Shown here one piece after another: positions 1 through 9,568 of a stretch of 64,000 nucleotides of DNA. Below the pieces are notes generated by a model. It ran no database searches. It was not told the DNA's origin and saw only the letters and a program-made list of their open reading frames with translations. Origin of the DNA: Aurantiochytrium sp. KH105 (lineage: Eukaryota; Sar; Bigyra; Thraustochytrida; Thraustochytriidae); the NCBI GenBank assembly GCA_003116975.1, contig BGKB01000126.1:62001-126000 (forward strand). The letters are read 5' to 3'. The translations under genes were made by a program, and so were the position numbers. The number at the start of each line of letters is the position of its first letter. The first letter of the stretch is position 1.

Positions 1-736
1 CCCGTATCGACCCAAGTCGACCCGGCGACGAGTCGTTCGTTCTAGCGATCGAGCATGCCGCATCTGGCTCGGGCACGCTTGCGTCCGGCCCGTGCTCGCT
101 CTCCGCATCGACCGAGTCGACCCAGCAAGCCGGAGATCAATGGCGAGCGACGAGGTCGAGTCCTTGCGTCGCTTTGTATCGTTTTGCTTGTGCATGATGA
201 CCTGCGTGCGGCCCGCGCGAGCGACGCCGTCGAGTCGCGTCGCCTTGAGTCGCGTCGCCTTGAGTCGCGTCGCCTTGAGTCGCGTCGCCTCGAGTCGAGT
301 CGCGTCGCCTCGAGTCGAGACGCCTCAAGTCGAGTCGAGTCGAGTCGAGTCAAGTGCTGCTTTGGTTTGCTGGGCGGGCTACGTTTTCACATCCGTCCGG
401 CCCGCGCTTTCGAGCAGCGATTCACTGTCCGCACTTTCTGCACTGCGAGCATTTTTATCCAAGCCTCAGAATGGAACGCCACGGATGGAAAGGACGCATG
501 ATAACTGTCTCGGACCCATCACTTTTTCCTTTGGCCGGCCAGCTAGCGAGCGCACCAGCCCCCAACCCCCCCCCCCCCCAGCTTGGACACCCCATGATGA
601 TGATAAAGAAGAAGACGGAGAAGAAAACGAAACGACGATGGAGGGTGATCCTCATCAGCATCACAACCGTCAGCAATAGCAACGACAACAGCGGTAGAGA
701 AGAAAAAGACGTCGACGAGAGGGGAGCACTCGCTTT
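1..736. other. intergenic region, downstream of the bZIP gene
   Basis: No convincing gene. It holds a 15-bp minisatellite (232-354), a run of 14 C at 566-579 and an A/G-rich stretch near 600-720. Reading frames here are translations of the repeat (Arg/Ser/Leu-rich) and are not supported. Confidence 0.6.
232..354. repeat. 15-bp GC-rich minisatellite
   Basis: Three perfect tandem copies of GAGTCGCGTCGCCTT (232-276), a fourth with a final C, then degenerating copies that decay into GAGTC pentamers (about 327-354). The internal GAGTC/GACTC theme suggests growth from a 5-bp unit. Confidence 0.9.
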
Positions 737-2542
737 TCAGGATGGCGAGGGTGCTGGCGGGCCGGGCGGGCCAGGAGGGCCAGACGCCGACGACGACCCG
801 CCCGGCGGGCCACCGCGAACGTCTCGCTGGAAGCGATTGCCGACCTGGGCAATGTCGTCCGCGTACGCTTTGTTGATTGTGTGCGTATCGACATCAACCT
901 GAGGAAAAATGAAATGGCGAAAGGCTGCAAAGGCGTCGTCTTTTAGCGGGTAAGACTCTACCAGAACCAGATGCGTGCGGTATGCGCCGAGCGGGACAAG
1001 CGCGCAGCCCAGTAGCAGGGGTGCTTCCACATACCGAGGAGTAGATTCGCGACTCGACCGGATCGCCGCCTCGGCGTTCTCCGTCTCAGCTCCGTTACCA
1101 TTGCCGTTATCGTCCTCGTCCTCCTCATCGTCACCGTAAACGTCAACGCCAACGCCAACGCCAACGCCAACGCCATTGCTGCTGCTACTGCTCGCCGTGC
1201 GGGCGAGATCAACGTGCTGCAGCTGCGATGAAGGTGTCGAGCACTGCACAATCAGGGTCGCCTCATCCGGCCCTTCGTCGCCCTCGGGAATCTCCGCGCG
1301 GTCCTCGGGACGCAGCGCAGACGCAAAGAGCACGCGCTGCCGCGCCGACGTCACCAAGACCATCTCCGCTTCCGTCTCGGACTCACGATACTTGTACATG
1401 CGCATCGGGTCCTTGAGCGAGTCGGCCAGCTCCGCCACCTCAGGCGGAAGGACATCGTCCACGACACCATGCCTCGCGTGATTCATGTGATCCTTGTTCA
1501 TATAAGGATGCTTAATGGCCTCATAGACAAACCTCGACGGCGCTTGAATCAGAGGTGCATCGATGCGGAGATTGAGCCGCCGTGCCGTGTCGGGGCCCGA
1601 ACCTGCCGGCACATACTGATAGCGCAAACGCAGCTCATTTCCGTTCGCCAGGACAATCGGCGTCCCTTCTTTCCACGATGGATCGGACTCCACCACGCTC
1701 GTGTACAACAAACCGTGCATCATCCCTGCCGTCGAGTCCACGCCCGTGCGCAGATTACGATAGCTCTCCTCGACAGAGACCTCGGCCGGGCGGTCCTTCA
1801 AGCCTGCGCGCAGCACGCTCTGCACAAACACCCGGTGTCGCTCAACCTCCATGCGGAGCAACTGATTCTCCAGCGACAGGTCCACCGCTGCGCCGCCGGC
1901 GTGCCGCAACACGTCCACTTCCGCGCGCAGCTCCGCAATGCGGCGTGCGAACTCCTCCTGGTCCGCAAGAAGACTCTCGTTCCGCTCGCGCAGCTCCTGC
2001 ATGGTGCGCTTGCGCTTCTCACGAAATTTTCGACAGTGCTCGGCATTCCTCTCGTTGCGATGATCCAGGCTCTCACCTGGAGACCCAGATCCGCTGCCAG
2101 AGCCCATCCTCGCGACGCCGGCGCCGCGCTCCGAGCCCGACGACTTCGGCCCAGCCATCGACGTCGACTTGTTCATTTTCGCGGCGCCAACATCGCCAAA
2201 ATTCTCTTGCACCGTATATATTTCCTTGCGTCTTGCCGCATTCTCCAAACCATAAGCCTCGCGAGCAGGATTCTCCTTGCTGGGCCCGCCAAAGAAGCCG
2301 TCATCCACGGCAGTGGTCTCGTACATGTCGCCGCTAGACACGCCGCCCTCGTTGGGCGACTCGGCCGAGGTTGAAGACCCGCTCGAATCCGTGGCGCGCG
2401 CGCCCGCGATCACCGTCAGCTTGTGCATCTGGCGTGGCGGCAGCTGCGCCTGCGCCTGCGCCTGCGCCTGCGGTCCCGCGCGCGCGGCGCCGACCCGCTC
2501 GTGCGGCGGTCCATTTCGCGCCATCCCGCCTCGGTGGTGCAT
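737..2542 (-). CDS. bZIP transcription factor with a long conserved-looking C-terminal region
   Basis: A 601-residue protein starting at an ATG at 2542. Residues about 160-180 form a bZIP basic region with the N-x7-R signature (N166, R174), followed by a leucine-zipper-like coiled coil to about 240. This predicts a nuclear, sequence-specific DNA-binding dimer. The remainder (about 270-570) looks globular, not disordered. I infer that it could be a START-like or other ligand-sensing fold, as found in stramenopile bZIP proteins, but I cannot show this. The region is interrupted by an acidic low-complexity loop (450-490) with a (Gly-Val)5 run encoded by a hexanucleotide repeat. The N-terminus has Gln-Ala repeats and the C-terminus is Gly/Pro-rich. 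It is divergent from the MFS gene, about 720 bp away. The bZIP call is firm; target and ligand are unknown. Confidence 0.88.
   Translation of the reverse strand: MHHRGGMARNGPPHERVGAARAGPQAQAQAQAQLPPRQMHKLTVIAGARATDSSGSSTSAESPNEGGVSSGDMYETTAVDDGFFGGPSKENPAREAYGLENAARRKEIYTVQENFGDVGAAKMNKSTSMAGPKSSGSERGAGVARMGSGSGSGSPGESLDHRNERNAEHCRKFREKRKRTMQELRERNESLLADQEEFARRIAELRAEVDVLRHAGGAAVDLSLENQLLRMEVERHRVFVQSVLRAGLKDRPAEVSVEESYRNLRTGVDSTAGMMHGLLYTSVVESDPSWKEGTPIVLANGNELRLRYQYVPAGSGPDTARRLNLRIDAPLIQAPSRFVYEAIKHPYMNKDHMNHARHGVVDDVLPPEVAELADSLKDPMRMYKYRESETEAEMVLVTSARQRVLFASALRPEDRAEIPEGDEGPDEATLIVQCSTPSSQLQHVDLARTASSSSSNGVGVGVGVGVDVYGDDEEDEDDNGNGNGAETENAEAAIRSSRESTPRYVEAPLLLGCALVPLGAYRTHLVLVESYPLKDDAFAAFRHFIFPQVDVDTHTINKAYADDIAQVGNRFQRDVRGGPPGGSSSASGPPGPPGPPAPSPS
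1145..1174. repeat. (AACGCC)5 hexanucleotide repeat inside the bZIP gene
   Basis: Five perfect copies of AACGCC on the + strand encode (Gly-Val)5 on the minus strand within the acidic loop of the bZIP protein. The unit is a multiple of three, so length changes would keep the frame. Confidence 0.95.
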
Positions 2543-3265
2543 TATTGTGCTTGTGCGCGCGCAGGCAGCGCTCGCCGCGCAAAGCCCGCGCGACGCGCAG
2601 CCGGCGGGCCTTCACAGCCTGCGTCCCCGCGGCCCTCGTGCCCGCGCAAGCAGCGCCCGCGCCGCGCTCGGCCGCCGCGTACCCGCGCGTCGAGACCCTA
2701 ACGGGGTTTGGGAGTCGTCAGCGAAGACGCCGCAGCGGCACAATTGTCGACCTCTGGCCCGGAGACCCGCACATTTGTGCGGATGCGAGAACCGCGCCAC
2801 GAGCCGCGCTGGCTACGTACGACCGTCATCGCGCGAGGGAGTGACTGTGAATGTAGGTCTCGCCGCCGCCATGTCCGTTCTTGATCGACCGCGCACGCAT
2901 CTTGCGCTTGCGACGTGCCTGTGCAGCAGGCAGGCTCCAGCCGTGGCGTGCAAGCTCGCTCCGGAAGAGACCTCGTCTAAAACCCCGATCGAAGTGGCCT
3001 GGTCAAACAGAGAGACAAAAGGCCATCCCGGCGGTCGGGAAGAAGAAGCAAAAGCGAAGCGGAGAAAAGGAGAGGAAGGGATATATCCGCGGTGTCGTCC
3101 TTGCCCTCGCCGTTGCCCTCGCTCTTGTCCACCGCTGCGAGTCTTCTTTCTACGTGCAGCTGTAGCTTCACAAAGCAAAGGCTTGGTTGATCGGAGTGAA
3201 AAGTTTAGAGGGGCAGGCAGCCAGACGTTCAGGCAAGCGTATCTTTTCTGCTCAAGCCAGCGACC
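2543..3265. other. divergent intergenic region between bZIP (-) and MFS (+) genes
   Basis: About 720 bp that must hold both promoters and 5' leaders. The bZIP-proximal half is very GC-rich with C/G-skewed repeats. The MFS-proximal part has a purine-rich stretch (about 3030-3090). No gene is supported. Confidence 0.55.
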
Positions 3266-4852
3266 ATGCCCGTGGACTCGCGCGCCAAGCGGGTTGGGCT
3301 CGCCCTCTTGCTCCTCGTGTACACGTGCAACCAGTGGAGCAGGTACTCGATCGTCTTCCTCGGAGGCGTAGCGACGCCCGAGTGCCCGGCGCGCACCAGC
3401 GAGGACGTTTGCGCCGTCAAAGAAGTCCCACTCTGTCCGGAGTTTCAATGTGTCTCGGAGGAATGCCGCGCCTGCCAAACTTGTCTCGACGATGCAGGCA
3501 CTGAGCACTTTAATCTCAAGTATGCAGCTTGCATCTCTAGCACGCAGTACGGCATCCTTGCAGGGTACGGCTACATGGTCATCTTTTGCGTCACTGGACT
3601 CGCTGCAGGTCGCGCCGCCGACCTCTACAATCGCAAACACGTCATTGCTGCAGCAGCAGCGGGATGGGCTCTCTTTACAGCTCTTCAGGGCCTCTCCTCG
3701 AACTTTGGCGTCTTGCTCTTGAGCCGCGTCGGCATGGCGTTTTGCCAAGCATTTTCGTCACCGCCATCGCTCAGCCTCATTGCGGACCTTTTCCCGTCTG
3801 ACGAGCGCGCCCAAGCCAATGGAATCTACTCGTTTGGTATCTACTTGGGCAATGGGCTGAGCTCGCTCAGCTTGGTCATGGCTCAACTCTTTGGCTGGCG
3901 CGCAGCCTCTCTCGTCATTGGCTTTGCATCGATGCTCTCTTCTCTGCTTCTCGCCGTCTTTGTCAGCGAGCCCCGCTTCGATGCAACAGCAGCGCCCGCC
4001 GCGGTTGCAGCTACGGTTTCAAGCAGCAGCGAACAGGCTTCGGTCTCGGGTTCCAACCATGGCGCGCAGACTCCACTGCTCCAAGATCATGACCATCAGA
4101 GAGAAGGAGAGAGTCACGCTGACGCCGGTGAGCACGACGAAGAAAGTGAGTTACCACCGCCACCTCCGATCACTCAAGACAAGACGATGTCGCTTGGCGC
4201 GACGCTGAGTATTATTGTCAGCGATCGCCCTACGCTTTTTCTCTTTATTGCGGCACCGCTTCGCTTCCTGGGTGGCTTTGCAGTTGGCGCTTTTTTGCCA
4301 CAATACTTTAATCGCCGCTTTCCCTCATACAGCAGCCAGTACAGCACGCTGAACGCCATATTGCTTAGCGTTGCGGGCGCTTCGAGCGCATATCTGGGAG
4401 GTTTTCTCTCTGACCGATGGCGCCGCACGGATCCCCGAGGCGCCGCATGGGTTCCTGCCATTGCAGGTGCTTGCGGGTTTATTCCCTTCCTTGGGGTCCT
4501 TTTCGCAGATAATTTCTACCTTGCTATGTTCTCGCTCATGCTCGAGTACCTCATTGCGGAGGGCTGGTTTGGGCCTGCCATTTCCATTCTCCAGAGTCGG
4601 CTTCCTGGCACAGTGCGTGGGACCTCAATCTCTATTTACATGTTCGTCGCGGGCTTGGTGGGCAGTCTTGCGCCCTCGGCGCTTGGCAAATTAGACGATG
4701 GCGTCAGCTGGACTGGTCTGCGCTTTTACCTCGCGCTCTTCGTCGGCGTCTCCTATCTCGGCAGCTCGCTCGCATTTCTCGCCGTGGCTTGCGTCCTGCA
4801 CGATCCCGCGCCAATTGACTCCAACGCTAGCCTTCGTCGTCATGATTCATGA
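3266..4852 (+). CDS. major facilitator superfamily transporter, Spinster-like
   Basis: A 528-residue polytopic membrane protein. The ATG at 3266 has A at -3. After the first hydrophobic segment comes the MFS motif A-like loop AGRAADLYNRK (about residues 113-123), then further hydrophobic helices such as the one beginning FGVLLLSRVGMAF. The second half resumes after a central hydrophilic loop (about 225-310) rich in Ser, His, Asp and Glu and ending in a Pro run. Gross organisation and motif A resemble Spinster/SPNS proteins, which carry sphingolipid or lysophospholipid cargo out of lysosomes or across the plasma membrane; substrate here is inferred only. Unusual is a Cys-rich loop directly after TM1 (about residues 39-73, seven Cys), probably disulfide-bonded on the lumenal or extracellular side. 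The gene ends with a short acidic/His tail. Confidence 0.88.
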   Translation: MPVDSRAKRVGLALLLLVYTCNQWSRYSIVFLGGVATPECPARTSEDVCAVKEVPLCPEFQCVSEECRACQTCLDDAGTEHFNLKYAACISSTQYGILAGYGYMVIFCVTGLAAGRAADLYNRKHVIAAAAAGWALFTALQGLSSNFGVLLLSRVGMAFCQAFSSPPSLSLIADLFPSDERAQANGIYSFGIYLGNGLSSLSLVMAQLFGWRAASLVIGFASMLSSLLLAVFVSEPRFDATAAPAAVAATVSSSSEQASVSGSNHGAQTPLLQDHDHQREGESHADAGEHDEESELPPPPPITQDKTMSLGATLSIIVSDRPTLFLFIAAPLRFLGGFAVGAFLPQYFNRRFPSYSSQYSTLNAILLSVAGASSAYLGGFLSDRWRRTDPRGAAWVPAIAGACGFIPFLGVLFADNFYLAMFSLMLEYLIAEGWFGPAISILQSRLPGTVRGTSISIYMFVAGLVGSLAPSALGKLDDGVSWTGLRFYLALFVGVSYLGSSLAFLAVACVLHDPAPIDSNASLRRHDS

Positions 4853-5491
4853 CGACCTCGATGACCGACGATCTCGGAGCAGCAGAGCAGGAAAAGAAAA
4901 GGAAAAGAAAAGAATAGAATAGAACGCTTGCTTCACTCGGGGGGGGAAGCGTGGCGTGAAACGTGCTCGTATGTGTAAATAGATGTTCAACGTCGTGATT
5001 CAAAATCGAACATTCAGCCGAAGTCAATCCATTTTCTTATTTATGCTCGCTCTCTCGTCAGGGCGAACCCTTTCGCTCCAAGCAAAATGGCATGGTGCTG
5101 TCATGACTACGTTGAATAATCAAAAGATTGCGTACATTGTCGCCGTCGCGAAAATGTGTTGCTCAAAGGCCAACGCAGTCGACACATTCTACTCGCATCA
5201 GTGATCGTCGTCACGGCGAGGGAGGAGCCCCAAGCGCCAACCAACGAAAATGCTGGATTTCCAAGACACATCGCAAAAGTCACCCAGCAGCCACACCTGC
5301 ACTCGCTGCTGCAGCAGCAGTCAGGCCCACAAATGGATGGCCAGGCTCAGTCGATCACAGATATACGTGTCCACCCATTCTCGCGTTGCGTCTCGCACGA
5401 CCATCCATCCCCATGAAATTGTAGCCGTTACGGGCATGCTGAGCCCTCGAGGGAACAGAGGGAATCCGGGGACTCGAGGGACCTCGCGGAA
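4853..5491. other. intergenic region after the MFS gene
   Basis: Begins with A/G-rich sequence (4885-4925), the likely 3' UTR of the MFS gene. The remainder has no clear gene. The stretch 5210-5490 is GC-rich and could belong to the 5' leader, or to an unrecognised upstream exon, of the small ORF that follows. Confidence 0.45.
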
Positions 5492-5959
5492 ATGGGTGGC
5501 CAGCAAGATGACGGGCTCGCGAGGGCGCGCACGGCAATCCAGACACCAATCGCGGCCGTAGGCCAAGCGAAACAGCTGCCCTTTGCCGTGCGCGAGCATG
5601 GCCGCATGGGCTCCGTGATGCCGCCCGGCGCGCGGCGCGAGCGCGCCGTGCAGTTCTGGGCTCACGCCCTGAGCGGATCTTCAGACCCGGCATGCGAGCT
5701 CGTCATGAAGGCGCCGCAACTCGAGGAAGACGGCGCAGGCGCGATGGGGACGACGGAGCAGCTTGAAGAAGCTCCGCCGTCCACGCCCGAGACGCGCGCG
5801 CGCACAGACAAGCTTCTGGCAGTGTCTGCGCGTCAGGATCGTGTTCTCTTGTCCGAGACTGGCATCGTGCAGATGCAAGACATCAAGAGGATGCGTGTTC
5901 ACCTCGCAAGCGACGTCTTGGAGACGCTCATCGGCGTCAATGCATCTGAGGCCGGCTGA
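5492..5959 (+). CDS. small hypothetical protein
   Basis: A 155-residue frame with an ATG at 5492 and codon choice like the confident genes nearby (GAG, CTC, GCG, CGC, GTC preferred). No known domain was recognised. The C-terminal third (from about residue 105) looks like amphipathic helix and the middle is acidic with Pro/Thr. No signal peptide or membrane segment is visible. It sits alone between the MFS and WDR44-like genes. It may be only the last exon of a longer gene, because the sequence just upstream is also GC-rich. I cannot assign a function. Confidence 0.4.
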   Translation: MGGQQDDGLARARTAIQTPIAAVGQAKQLPFAVREHGRMGSVMPPGARRERAVQFWAHALSGSSDPACELVMKAPQLEEDGAGAMGTTEQLEEAPPSTPETRARTDKLLAVSARQDRVLLSETGIVQMQDIKRMRVHLASDVLETLIGVNASEAG

Positions 5960-7683
5960 ACCAAATAATTCGTCCAGTCACCCGGTTTGCTATCGTACGT
6001 TTTCATGTTCACCATGCAAAGAGAAAGGGGTGGGAGAATGAGACATCTTTTGCTCTTGACGAGGTTTGCAGCGATCGGATTTGCGGACGTGGAGAAGCAC
6101 GGGCGAGATGAAGACACAATTTTAACCTTCTTTCCCCGTATGATCGGCACTGATTTGAACCAAGAAGGCCAGACGGCTTCTTTAGCCAGGGCCGTCGCTC
6201 GGCATCTGATCGTTTCGTGCTTCTTCCTTCCGACAATGAATTTGCTTGCACCCGTCAAAGAGCATAAGGTCCCCGACGCTTTATCGCTTTTGTGTTCAAT
6301 TCCAGACCGAATGACTGACGTGGTGTCTTTTTTCTCCCTACAGAGACTGTGTATATACAATCACCAGCAAGCAAGGCGCCACGCTTCCATGCCTCTGTGA
6401 TTGAAAGAGTCATCGAGACCTCTTCCTTTTAGGGATCCCACTTTCAGATCAGACCAGATCGGTATGTTCAACCTTTTTTGCTTGGAATGGCAAACGAGCG
6501 GAAGGATAGACGAGAAAGAGGCCACAACCAAACGAGCGAGGCACGCCCGCCGGCAGCTGGAGATGACGATACATTACCGTTAGGAAGAGCCGTATGAAAG
6601 TATCACGTGTTTAGAAACCGGTTTCTGCTTCGGATTCCTGCCGTATTGTCGTGTGTGGGCCTCGGGGGCCAACGTGCCCGAGATCGTGTTGTGTCGTGCT
6701 GCCCAGTGATCGTAGATGAATGGGTAATTTACGCCTGATGAAGAGTGATGCACAACATGCACATCCGAGAGGGCACACCCACTAGCTTGAGCACGTGACG
6801 CTGTTCCTCGTCTTCTTTCCGAGAAAAGGTCATTCAACGGGGAAGAGAGGGAAAAGAAATTGGCGGTCTTTTTTTGACTAACAATTCGCAAAAACACACG
6901 CACGTCAAACATTACAGAACTCGCGCCCTCCTTTCATGTTTGGGCAATCGCGCACATACACATACGCGCGTGCAACCTTTGGTGCTGCCTGGGGCGGTGC
7001 GGGCTTCAAGTGATGAGAAAGCAACGGGCGGACTGAATATTATTGATGTCAGACGTTGTTGTGTACAATTTTATTTCTGATGAATTCGCGCGCCGCCGCC
7101 GGCCATCTAGGTTTCTGCTCAGAAGTTTCTGAGCTTGTAATCAAAACTTGATGTAAACTTTTTCTTTTGATAGACATTGTGGCTTTCTTGACGGAGACTC
7201 TTCTCTGAACGAGGATCGATGAAGCTTTTGTTCGGGGTCTCAATACCGCTTTTGTTGGCCGAGGAGAAATGAAAAAGCATGTAGTAATATGATTGAATTG
7301 AATTCGGATTCTCCTCCCTCCCGCCCCCCAAAAGTGGTAGGCCTACGAAGTTGATGCCCGCCTTCGTCCATTCAGGCGGGGAGACAAGCTCGTTCTCCCA
7401 TAAAGGTGGGCATGGATGGATATTTTAATCCCGTTCGTCCCATTCTTATCAAAATTCACCCCTTGCATCACATTCTGCGCAGCTGTTCTCTTGCCTCGCT
7501 GCAGGGCCTTGCCGAAATCCGCTTCGCCAAGTTCAGCTGTCAGCTCTGCTCAGCTGAGAGGCAAGGTGTTGTCGTGCAGCTACATTGCGTCGCTAAATGG
7601 TAAAAAAGTCCACCTCTCCTCGTTTCATCCAGCAACTCGGGTTCGTTCGCGTTGCCGCTCGGCAGACCCACGTCGAGGTCAGG
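5960..7683. other. 1.7-kb intergenic region
   Basis: Base composition falls to a more AT-rich level than in the flanking genes and the frames in it do not share the local codon bias. No RNA gene or repeat was recognised. The last part (about 7450-7683) is the likely leader of the WDR44-like gene. It contains an upstream in-frame ATG at 7597 with a weak context (T at -3). Confidence 0.5.
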
Positions 7684-9285
7684 ATGGCGTCGAGCGGGGC
7701 GGGGCCCGCGGCTGCGGCGTCGACGGGGGCAGCGGGCACCAGCGTCGGCACCGGGGCTGAGCCTGCGACAAGCCCCGGGCGCGGCGCGCGGCGCAAGCTT
7801 TGGAACATCCTCGGCGAGAAGAAGAGCGAGCCGGCCGCGCACGCGGAGCTGCGCGCTGCGCATAGCGAGCCGCCGCGAACGGCAGCAGCAGCGCAACAGC
7901 AGCAACAGCAACAAGAGACGGAGGTGAAAAGGTCGTCGCCGACGGCAGCCGGGCTCAAGTCGATCGCGCAGTCTCAACCGCAGCTCTCCAGCGCAGGAGG
8001 TGCGGCTGGCGCGGCACCGCATAATGAGCACGTTGTGCGAGTCAACACCGCCCAGCGCGGACGTCCAATTGAACTCAACGAGCTCATGTTTGTGCAATGT
8101 TTGCGCGACGGCCATCGCGATGGCATCAATGTGATGGAATTCAGTCCCGAGGGCATGTTTCTCGCCACCGGCGGCAAAGACGCTACGGTAGTCATTTGGC
8201 GCGTGCTGCAGCATGACAAGGAGCAATACGAGCAAACAGAGCCGCAGTCAGTTTGCGAAGGCGCCGGCAACACCTCTGGCGAGCCGCTGGGGCCCAAGCT
8301 CTTCTCGAGCGATCCATGGCAGGTCCTCCGCAAGCATACCAAGGAAATCACCTCGCTTTCTTGGTCACGCAGTCAGTTCCTCCTGTCTGGATCAGCGGAT
8401 TGCACTGTCCGTCTCTGGCACGTGCAGCGAGATCAATGCCTCTACGTTTTCAGGCACCGAAACGTGGTGACGGGCGTAAGCTTTAGCCCGGAGACGGACC
8501 TGCGGTTCGCCTCGAGTGCCGAGGACGGCTACGTGCGACTATGGGATATTGAAGGTGGCGCCGATGGTATTGCCAAGGTGATCGAGATCCAAAAGATTGC
8601 TGGTGGTGTGCGTTCGCTCGCATTCTTTAACGACCCCAACGTGCTGTCCGTGGGCACAGAGGACGGCGAAGTGCGATTCTTGTCGTCTGACAAGCTGGTG
8701 TTCGTCACGCAGATGGAGTGCAGGAATCGGCGTGGCATCCAAAGAAAGGGCAAACCCGTCGTCGGTCTGCAGCCATGCAGTCTGCGCGGGTCTCTGAATA
8801 AAAACTCGCAGCAGTCTGCGATTCTCGTATCGACAAAGGATTCGCGTGTAAGACTTTGTTCAATGGGCAATTATGCAGTCCTGTGTAAATTCAAGGGCGC
8901 AAGTACCACGACGTTGGACATCAAGGCACGCATCAAAGGGTCAAGCTCCCATGTTATTTCTGCTTCGGAAGACAAGTCTGTGTACATATGGAATCTGGTG
9001 GAGCAAGAACCTGACAATGCGGCGGCTGCCTCGTTGGCAAATTCAAAGAGGTTACTGGGCGCCGTGGCAAAAAAGTACAGTACATTCGAGTCCTTCCAGG
9101 GACATTCGGCCATGGTCACCCAGGCGGACTTTGCGCCTGACCGAACACTGCGCGTCGCCCGCAAACGGACCGTCACGGGGCCCTCGCTGCACGGTTGCAT
9201 TATTGTTAGCACCGATCTTCACGGCCATATCCACGTGTTTGAGAACAAGCTTCCCACCCCGGATGAGGACATTCCGGCTGCTTGA
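7684..9285 (+). CDS. WD40-repeat protein, WDR44/rabphilin-11-like
   Basis: Predicted 533 residues from the ATG at 7684 (A at -3, G at +4). An in-frame ATG at 7597 would add 29 residues but has a poor context. The N-terminal ~130 residues are low-complexity Ala/Gly/Ser/Gln. A WD40 propeller then fills the rest, with repeat ends such as TVVIWRVL, TVRLWHVQ, YVRLWDIE and SVYIWNLV. The order of motifs, including the stretch around LLSGSADCTVRLW, the VSTKDSRVRLCSM segment and the ASEDKSVYIW segment followed by a FQGHSAMVTQADFAP block, matches WDR44, a Rab11 effector on recycling endosomes. The human-type N-terminal Rab-binding and FFAT regions are not recognisable, so Rab11 binding is inference. 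Confidence 0.88.
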   Translation: MASSGAGPAAAASTGAAGTSVGTGAEPATSPGRGARRKLWNILGEKKSEPAAHAELRAAHSEPPRTAAAAQQQQQQQETEVKRSSPTAAGLKSIAQSQPQLSSAGGAAGAAPHNEHVVRVNTAQRGRPIELNELMFVQCLRDGHRDGINVMEFSPEGMFLATGGKDATVVIWRVLQHDKEQYEQTEPQSVCEGAGNTSGEPLGPKLFSSDPWQVLRKHTKEITSLSWSRSQFLLSGSADCTVRLWHVQRDQCLYVFRHRNVVTGVSFSPETDLRFASSAEDGYVRLWDIEGGADGIAKVIEIQKIAGGVRSLAFFNDPNVLSVGTEDGEVRFLSSDKLVFVTQMECRNRRGIQRKGKPVVGLQPCSLRGSLNKNSQQSAILVSTKDSRVRLCSMGNYAVLCKFKGASTTTLDIKARIKGSSSHVISASEDKSVYIWNLVEQEPDNAAAASLANSKRLLGAVAKKYSTFESFQGHSAMVTQADFAPDRTLRVARKRTVTGPSLHGCIIVSTDLHGHIHVFENKLPTPDEDIPAA

Positions 9286-9568
9286 TGCTATTATCTTTTT
9301 TTCCCAATGCAATCAGATGGGCGGAGCCAAGGAGCACTTTCCTGAGGGTTTGGCGTAGTGTGCCGTGGCATGACTTAACAATCAAAGAAAGGAACAAACG
9401 GTCTGTACAGCAACTCATGAAACACAACAATTCTCTTTTCATTTTTACACTCCTTCCTCATCATTAATAATTAACTACTCGAGTATACGCCAGTTCGTTT
9501 CGTTTTTGTCTGCTTCGTCATCGTCCAATCATCACCTCCAGGCTCTATAGGATATGAGGCGAAGATGT

